The position numbers and the translations under genes were made by a program. From positions 1 through 9,648 of the forward strand of contig JAUXSJ010000114.1 of NCBI GenBank assembly GCA_030679615.1: a stretch of DNA of 9,648 nucleotides, read 5' to 3'. Below, one piece after another: positions 6,560-9,648 of this stretch. Below the pieces are notes generated by a model that saw only the letters and a list, made by a program, of their open reading frames with translations, was not told where the DNA came from and did not search any database. The stretch comes from Parachlamydiaceae bacterium. Its GTDB lineage: Bacteria > Chlamydiota > Chlamydiia > Chlamydiales > Parachlamydiaceae. How positions within the stretch are numbered: position 1 is the stretch's first letter; each line of letters starts with the position of its first letter.

Positions 6560-7207
6560 GTGAGTCAAAACAATCTGCCACCATATGTTTTCATAGGATT
6601 AGGGAATCCGGGTCAGCAGTATCAGATGACTCGGCATAACATTGGATATATGGTTATTCACGCATTAGCCGCTAAACTTAATTGGTCTTTTAAAACAGAC
6701 ATTAGATTCAGGGCTAACGTGGCTAAAGGAATAATAAAGGACAGAAGTGTCCATTTAGTATTACCTTTAACATATATGAATTTGAGTGGAGATAGTGTAA
6801 AACGTTATCTTGAATACTACAAACTTCCACTAAGCGCTTTGCTTGTTGTTGTAGATGATATTGCTCTTCCTTTTGGTCAACCTAGACTAAATTTAAAAGG
6901 GGGAACAGGTGGTCACAATGGTTTAAAAAGCGTCGGAAGTTGTTTAGGAACTAATGAATATATGCGCTTAAGAATGGGCATAGGTCATCCTAATGAAAGT
7001 GTCAATGTAACGGGTGAAAAAAAAGTTTTGGCTGATTATGTGTTAGAAAATTTTAACATTAATGAACAAAAAAATTTACCAGAATTTGTTGATAAAGGTG
7101 TTGAAGTCTTATTCCTTTTATTAAAGGAGACTCCCACTAATGTCATGAATAAAATCAATAGCATTCCACGTCAAAATGATTTGAAAGAAATTGATAGGGA
7201 ACAATAG
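6560..7207 (+). CDS. pth: Peptidyl-tRNA hydrolase
   Basis: The enzyme cleaves the ester bond of peptidyl-tRNAs that fall off the ribosome and so recycles tRNA. It is 215 residues long, slightly more than the E. coli protein. GLGNPG at 13-18 carries N16, TRHN at 24-27 carries the catalytic H26, TYMNLSG at 71-77 carries N74, and VVDDIALPFG at 97-106 carries D99. GGTGGHNGLKS at 114-124 completes the active site with H119 and N120. The start is GTG at 6560. A TGA lies three codons upstream in frame, and the next in-frame ATG (residue 23) would remove GLGNPG, so GTG is the only sensible choice. The ribosome binding site is weak (GAAAAA). It begins 13 nt after rplY. Its place between ribosomal-protein genes fits its role in translation. 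Confidence 0.95.
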   Translation: MSQNNLPPYVFIGLGNPGQQYQMTRHNIGYMVIHALAAKLNWSFKTDIRFRANVAKGIIKDRSVHLVLPLTYMNLSGDSVKRYLEYYKLPLSALLVVVDDIALPFGQPRLNLKGGTGGHNGLKSVGSCLGTNEYMRLRMGIGHPNESVNVTGEKKVLADYVLENFNINEQKNLPEFVDKGVEVLFLLLKETPTNVMNKINSIPRQNDLKEIDREQ

Positions 7208-7246
7208 ATTTAACAAAACCCCCTTTTGCTGGGCGAGGAGAATATT

Positions 7247-7591
7247 ATGAGTCAAAAAAGTCAAAACCTTTACGAAGGTATGTATGTCATCAGTGCGACG
7301 TTAAGCGATGATGCTCGCCATAAGGCACTGGATCGTATTAAAGCGGGTATTACTACTCGAGATGGTGAAATTAAAAAATTACATGAACAAGGTCGTCGTC
7401 GCCTTGCTTATCAGATTGATGGTCATCGTGAAGGCTATTACTATCTGATTTATTTTACTGCACCTTCTTCTGCAATTGAAGAATTATGGCAGGAATATCA
7501 TTTGAATGAAGATCTCATTCGTTTCATCACATTGAGAACAGATGAAGTGATGGAAAAAATTGAATTCAAACCTTTAGTTGAGCAGCAGTAG
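7247..7591 (+). CDS. rpsF: 30S ribosomal protein S6
   Basis: S6 is 114 residues here. It sits on the platform of the small subunit, where it pairs with S18, encoded by the next gene. The YEGMYVISATLSDDAR strand-helix at 9-24 and the signature GRRRLAYQIDGHREGYYYLIYF at 49-70 identify it. It lacks the longer acidic tail of the E. coli form. The ATG at 7247 follows GAGGAG by 6 nt. An upstream in-frame TTG at 7226 would add seven residues, would have no ribosome binding site, and is rejected. It starts 39 nt after pth, and its TAG stop is part of the ribosome binding site of rpsR. Confidence 0.95.
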   Translation: MSQKSQNLYEGMYVISATLSDDARHKALDRIKAGITTRDGEIKKLHEQGRRRLAYQIDGHREGYYYLIYFTAPSSAIEELWQEYHLNEDLIRFITLRTDEVMEKIEFKPLVEQQ

Positions 7592-7599
7592 GAGATTAT

Positions 7600-7860
7600 A
7601 TGATTGAAAAAAAAGTAAAAAGTGCCCCAGAGTATTTCGATTCACGTTCTAAAAAACGTAAGCGTTGTCCTTTTACAGCCGCTGGAATTAGGGAAATTGA
7701 TTACAAGGACACAGAAACACTTTATAAGTTTATCACAGAACGTGGAAAAATTTTGCCAAGACGTATTACAGGAGTATCCTGTTACCACCAGAAAAAACTG
7801 ACAGCTGCTATTAAGCGAGCTCGACATGTGGCGTTATTGCCATTTGTAGCAGAAGTTTAA
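7600..7860 (+). CDS. rpsR: 30S ribosomal protein S18
   Basis: S18 (86 residues) binds 16S rRNA on the subunit platform as a heterodimer with S6. Identification rests on IDYKDTETLYKFITERGKIL at 33-52 followed by PRRITGVSCYHQKKL at 53-67 and IKRARHVALLPFV at 71-83, all closely matching the family. The CPFC motif of many S18 proteins reads CPFT (23-26), so one cysteine of the usual zinc-type pair is missing; zinc-free S18 is common, and I believe chlamydial ones are like this. TAGGAG overlaps the rpsF stop, and the gap is 8 nt, suggesting translational coupling of the two partner proteins. Confidence 0.96.
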   Translation: MIEKKVKSAPEYFDSRSKKRKRCPFTAAGIREIDYKDTETLYKFITERGKILPRRITGVSCYHQKKLTAAIKRARHVALLPFVAEV

Positions 7861-7880
7861 AGATTAAGGAGAAATACAAT

Positions 7881-8381
7881 ATGGCAAACGAATTATTATT
7901 ATTAGAAGATGTAGATGTTTTAGGCCGAAAAGGAGAGATTGTTAAGGTAAAACCTGGATACGCTCGAAATTTCTTATTGCCTCAAGGTCTTGCTGTTAAA
8001 GCGAGTAAACATACATTAGGAAGACAGCAACGTCTTCAAGAAGAAAGACAACAGCTTGCTTTACAGCATAAAGCTGAATCAGAGCAATTAGCTAATCAAT
8101 TGTCAGGTATCACTCTAACAAAAATTGTTAAGGTGGATCATGATAACAATATGTATGGTTCTGTGAGTGTTGCGGATATCGCTCACTTAGTTCTTGATTA
8201 TGCAAAAATAGATTTAGACAAAAAAGCTATTCTATTGAAGCATCCAATTAAAGAAATTGGTGTTCATGAAATCAATTTAAAATTGAAAGAAGGTGTAACA
8301 ACTTCTTTTCATTTAAAAGTGATGTCAGAAGAAGGGTATCGTCAATCACTCGAAGAAAAATCAGCTGAAAAATCTGAGTAA
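7881..8381 (+). CDS. rplI: 50S ribosomal protein L9
   Basis: L9 (166 residues) binds 23S rRNA near the base of the L1 stalk and limits frameshifting. The N-terminal domain has the family signature GRKGEIVKVKPGYARN-FLLPQGLA at 15-38. A long charged helix (about 42-76, rich in Gln, Glu and Lys) links to the C-terminal domain (about 78-150, with LLKHPIKEIGVHEINLKL). A short charged tail (EEKSAEKSE) ends the protein and makes it a little longer than the roughly 150-residue norm. AAGGAG lies 9 nt before the ATG. It is the last gene of the operon: a hairpin at 8391-8422 follows, and element E2 separates it from ispE. Confidence 0.95.
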   Translation: MANELLLLEDVDVLGRKGEIVKVKPGYARNFLLPQGLAVKASKHTLGRQQRLQEERQQLALQHKAESEQLANQLSGITLTKIVKVDHDNNMYGSVSVADIAHLVLDYAKIDLDKKAILLKHPIKEIGVHEINLKLKEGVTTSFHLKVMSEEGYRQSLEEKSAEKSE

Positions 8382-8390
8382 TTCTACGAG

Positions 8391-8422
8391 TATATTTGGA
8401 GTGTATTTTCACTCAAAATATA
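8391..8422 (+). terminator. Hairpin terminator-like structure after rplI
   Basis: TATATTTGGAGTG (8391-8403) and CACTCAAAATATA (8410-8422) pair at 12 of 13 positions around a 6-nt loop (TATTTT), starting 10 nt after the rplI stop codon. The T run expected after an intrinsic terminator is lacking. The position at the end of the translation operon and the strong symmetry still support a 3'-end role. Confidence 0.6.
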
Positions 8423-8431
8423 AATTGATGT

Positions 8432-8720
8432 AATTACAGGATGAACAAGGTAAGATAATGCCTTCAATTAGCTGATCAATGTAGTCTAGACTTTAGTCTA
8501 GGCTTGTTTTTGTAGGGTTTAACCTGCAAGTCCAATTATGATTTATCATAAAAACTGCTATAAGGATAGTCTTCATATTGCAGTTGAGGTAAAAAAGTAG
8601 TGGGACTTGCAGGCTAAAGCCTGCAAAAACAAGCCCAGACTAAAGTCTAGGCTACATTGATCAATGAATTGAAGGCATTATACTATCTATTCTGTTTTTT
8701 ATCCTGTTTATCCTGTAATT
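8432..8720. mobile_element. Inverted-repeat element E2, second copy of the E1 family
   Basis: Inner arms at 8481-8533 and 8603-8655 (53 bp) match with five differences. The right arm, inverted, is identical over all 53 bp to the left arm of E1 at 1859-1911. The GTAG head, CTAC end and two palindromes are as in E1. Unlike in E1, the symmetry continues outside the arms. TAATGCCTTCAATT-TGATCAAT at 8456-8480 is mirrored at 8656-8680. AATTACAGGATGAACA at 8432-8447 is mirrored near 8705-8720, where ATCCTGTTTATCCTGT is a short tandem repeat, with an indel of about 16 nt between the sides. It fills most of the rplI-ispE gap. It has no ORF. Confidence 0.75.
8657..8684 (+). promoter_or_regulatory. Outward promoter-like sequence inside E2, probable ispE promoter
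   Basis: TTGATC (8657-8662) and TATACT (8679-8684) with a 16-nt spacer make a good match to the housekeeping bacterial promoter. Start would be near 8691, giving a 5' leader of about 78 nt to the ATG at 8769. It lies in the outer arm of E2, after the rplI hairpin. The mirrored arm has TTGATC and a weaker TATCTT facing the other way. Confidence 0.5.
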
Positions 8721-8768
8721 TTTTATAAGATGAGTGTTTATAATAAATTAGATAACGTTGTTTTGAAC

Positions 8769-9575
8769 ATGCATACATACTTTTCGCCCGCAAAAATTAA
8801 TCTTTATTTAAAAGTAGTGGCGAAGCGTTTAGATGGCTTTCATGAGCTATCGACTTTAATGCAAACAATCTCCTTAGGAGATTTTCTTCATATTGAATTA
8901 GCTGACACAGATTCTTTGACTTGTTCAAATTCAATGGTTCCAATTGATTCTTCTAATTTGATTTTAAAAGCATTAAATCTGTTTAAAAATAAAACGGGTT
9001 TAAAGTTTTGTTTCAAGGTACATTTAGAAAAAAATATTCCCATGCAAGCTGGATTAGGCGGTGGAAGCAGTAATGCTGCAACTACGTTATGGGCATGTAA
9101 CCAATTAACTCAATCAAATATTTCGATTACGCAATTGTTTGATTGGAGTGCAGAAATTGGTTCGGACATACCTTTTTTCTTTTCTCAAGGTACTGCTCAT
9201 TGTACAGGACGAGGTGAATTTGTAAAAATATTACCAAATTTGGATAAAAAACAAGTTTGGATTGTTAAACCCAAAATTAGCTTATCAACACCTTTAGTTT
9301 TTCAAAATTTTAAAATGGATGAAAATACTATTAATGATAATGAAGAATGGGGAATCAATGATTTAGAAAAAGTTGCCTTTAAGTTAGAGCCATCCTTATT
9401 AGAACTAAAAAATAGACTTATTCAAGCTGGTTTTGAAACAATCATGATGACAGGCACTGGTTCATCTTTTTATTGTTTGGGCGATAGCAGTATTGAAAAA
9501 GATCATGAATTGTTCACCTATTCTGCTCATTTCATCAATCGTTACCCAGATCATTGGTATTCTTTAGCTCCTTAA
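8769..9575 (+). CDS. ispE: 4-diphosphocytidyl-2-C-methyl-D-erythritol kinase
   Basis: IspE is a GHMP-family kinase that phosphorylates the 2-OH of CDP-methylerythritol with ATP in the MEP route to isoprenoid precursors. From ATG 8769 the protein has 268 residues. SPAKINLYLKV (6-16) has the conserved active-site K9 and N11. The ATP loop P-x3-GLGGGSSNAA is at 91-104, EIGSDIPFFF at 129-138 carries the catalytic base D133, and TGTGSSFY at 228-235 is motif 3. An in-frame ATG at 8730 adds 13 residues. Neither start has a clear ribosome binding site; 8769 is chosen because family members begin just before SPAK. Separation from rplI by a hairpin and E2 suggests its own promoter. Confidence 0.93.
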   Translation: MHTYFSPAKINLYLKVVAKRLDGFHELSTLMQTISLGDFLHIELADTDSLTCSNSMVPIDSSNLILKALNLFKNKTGLKFCFKVHLEKNIPMQAGLGGGSSNAATTLWACNQLTQSNISITQLFDWSAEIGSDIPFFFSQGTAHCTGRGEFVKILPNLDKKQVWIVKPKISLSTPLVFQNFKMDENTINDNEEWGINDLEKVAFKLEPSLLELKNRLIQAGFETIMMTGTGSSFYCLGDSSIEKDHELFTYSAHFINRYPDHWYSLAP

Positions 9576-9600
9576 ACATTTGATAAAGAAAATATCCAAA

Positions 9601-9648
9601 TCAGGCTAATTCGCTTAACCAGTTGCTTTTTGGAGTCATTGGGGTCTG
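9601..9648 (-). CDS. Possible C-terminal tail of a convergent gene (partial)
   Basis: On the minus strand a frame is open from the right edge to a TGA at 9603-9601, giving 15 residues that end PKSNWLSELA. It would converge on ispE with a 25-nt gap. Fifteen codons is too little to prove coding, and another minus-strand frame is also open here. No terminator is evident between the two. Confidence 0.25.
   Translation of the reverse strand, partial: QTPMTPKSNWLSELA

Noticed and set aside
7214..7228. CAAAA-CCCCC-TTTTG hairpin before rpsF as an S6:S18 autoregulatory leader
   Set aside because: The stem is only 5 bp, and I cannot see the conserved elements of the known S6:S18 leader motif; too weak to call.
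7642..7827. 61-codon minus-strand frame in rpsR
   Set aside because: It is a shadow of S18, whose protein sequence is unmistakable.

Overview
The window reads as a chromosomal segment of a low-GC member of the Chlamydiae, most likely an amoeba-symbiont lineage of the Parachlamydiaceae type. The reason is gene order: pgsA-glgA next to tRNA-Gln / rplY(ctc)-pth-rpsF-rpsR-rplI-ispE is, as I recall it, the chlamydial arrangement around glgA and ispE. Chlamydia-like details agree: a 185-residue CTC-type L25, a bacterial S18 without a zinc-cysteine pair, and a tRNA with no encoded CCA. This assignment is from memory and no database was searched.

Layout. Positions 1-1622 (minus) hold the N-terminal 540 codons of a secreted beta-propeller (SBBP-type) repeat protein, cut by the left edge. 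Positions 1623-2225 are non-coding and contain a 273-bp inverted-repeat element (E1) plus small hairpins. Positions 2226-4346 (minus) are a two-gene unit, glgA then pgsA: glycogen synthase followed by a phosphatidylglycerophosphate synthase with a TTG start and its own ribosome binding site. Positions 4347-4885 are AT-rich and non-coding, with two further inverted repeats (4457-4568 and 4634-4788). An unrecognised membrane-protein ORF lies at 4886-5515 (plus). tRNA-Gln(UUG) is at 5629-5700, followed by a hairpin-rich stretch leading to rplY. Positions 5989-8381 (plus) are a tight translation operon: rplY, pth, rpsF, rpsR, rplI. It ends in a hairpin and a second copy of the inverted-repeat element (E2, 8432-8720), and then ispE (isoprenoid precursor synthesis) starts. 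The last ~50 bases may contain the C-terminal tail of a convergent gene.

How the genes relate. rplY, rpsF, rpsR and rplI encode ribosomal proteins, and pth recycles peptidyl-tRNA, so that operon is a single protein-synthesis unit. glgA belongs to glycogen storage, pgsA to membrane lipid synthesis and ispE to the MEP pathway; these are linked by conserved order rather than by pathway.

The coding part is ordinary and well conserved. The parts worth a second look are non-coding. Two homologous elements, E1 and E2, have 53-bp arms that each begin with GTAG and contain two tiny-loop palindromes. E2 also carries a good outward-facing promoter-like sequence just ahead of ispE. I see no CRISPR array, transposase gene, toxin-antitoxin pair or defence system in this window.
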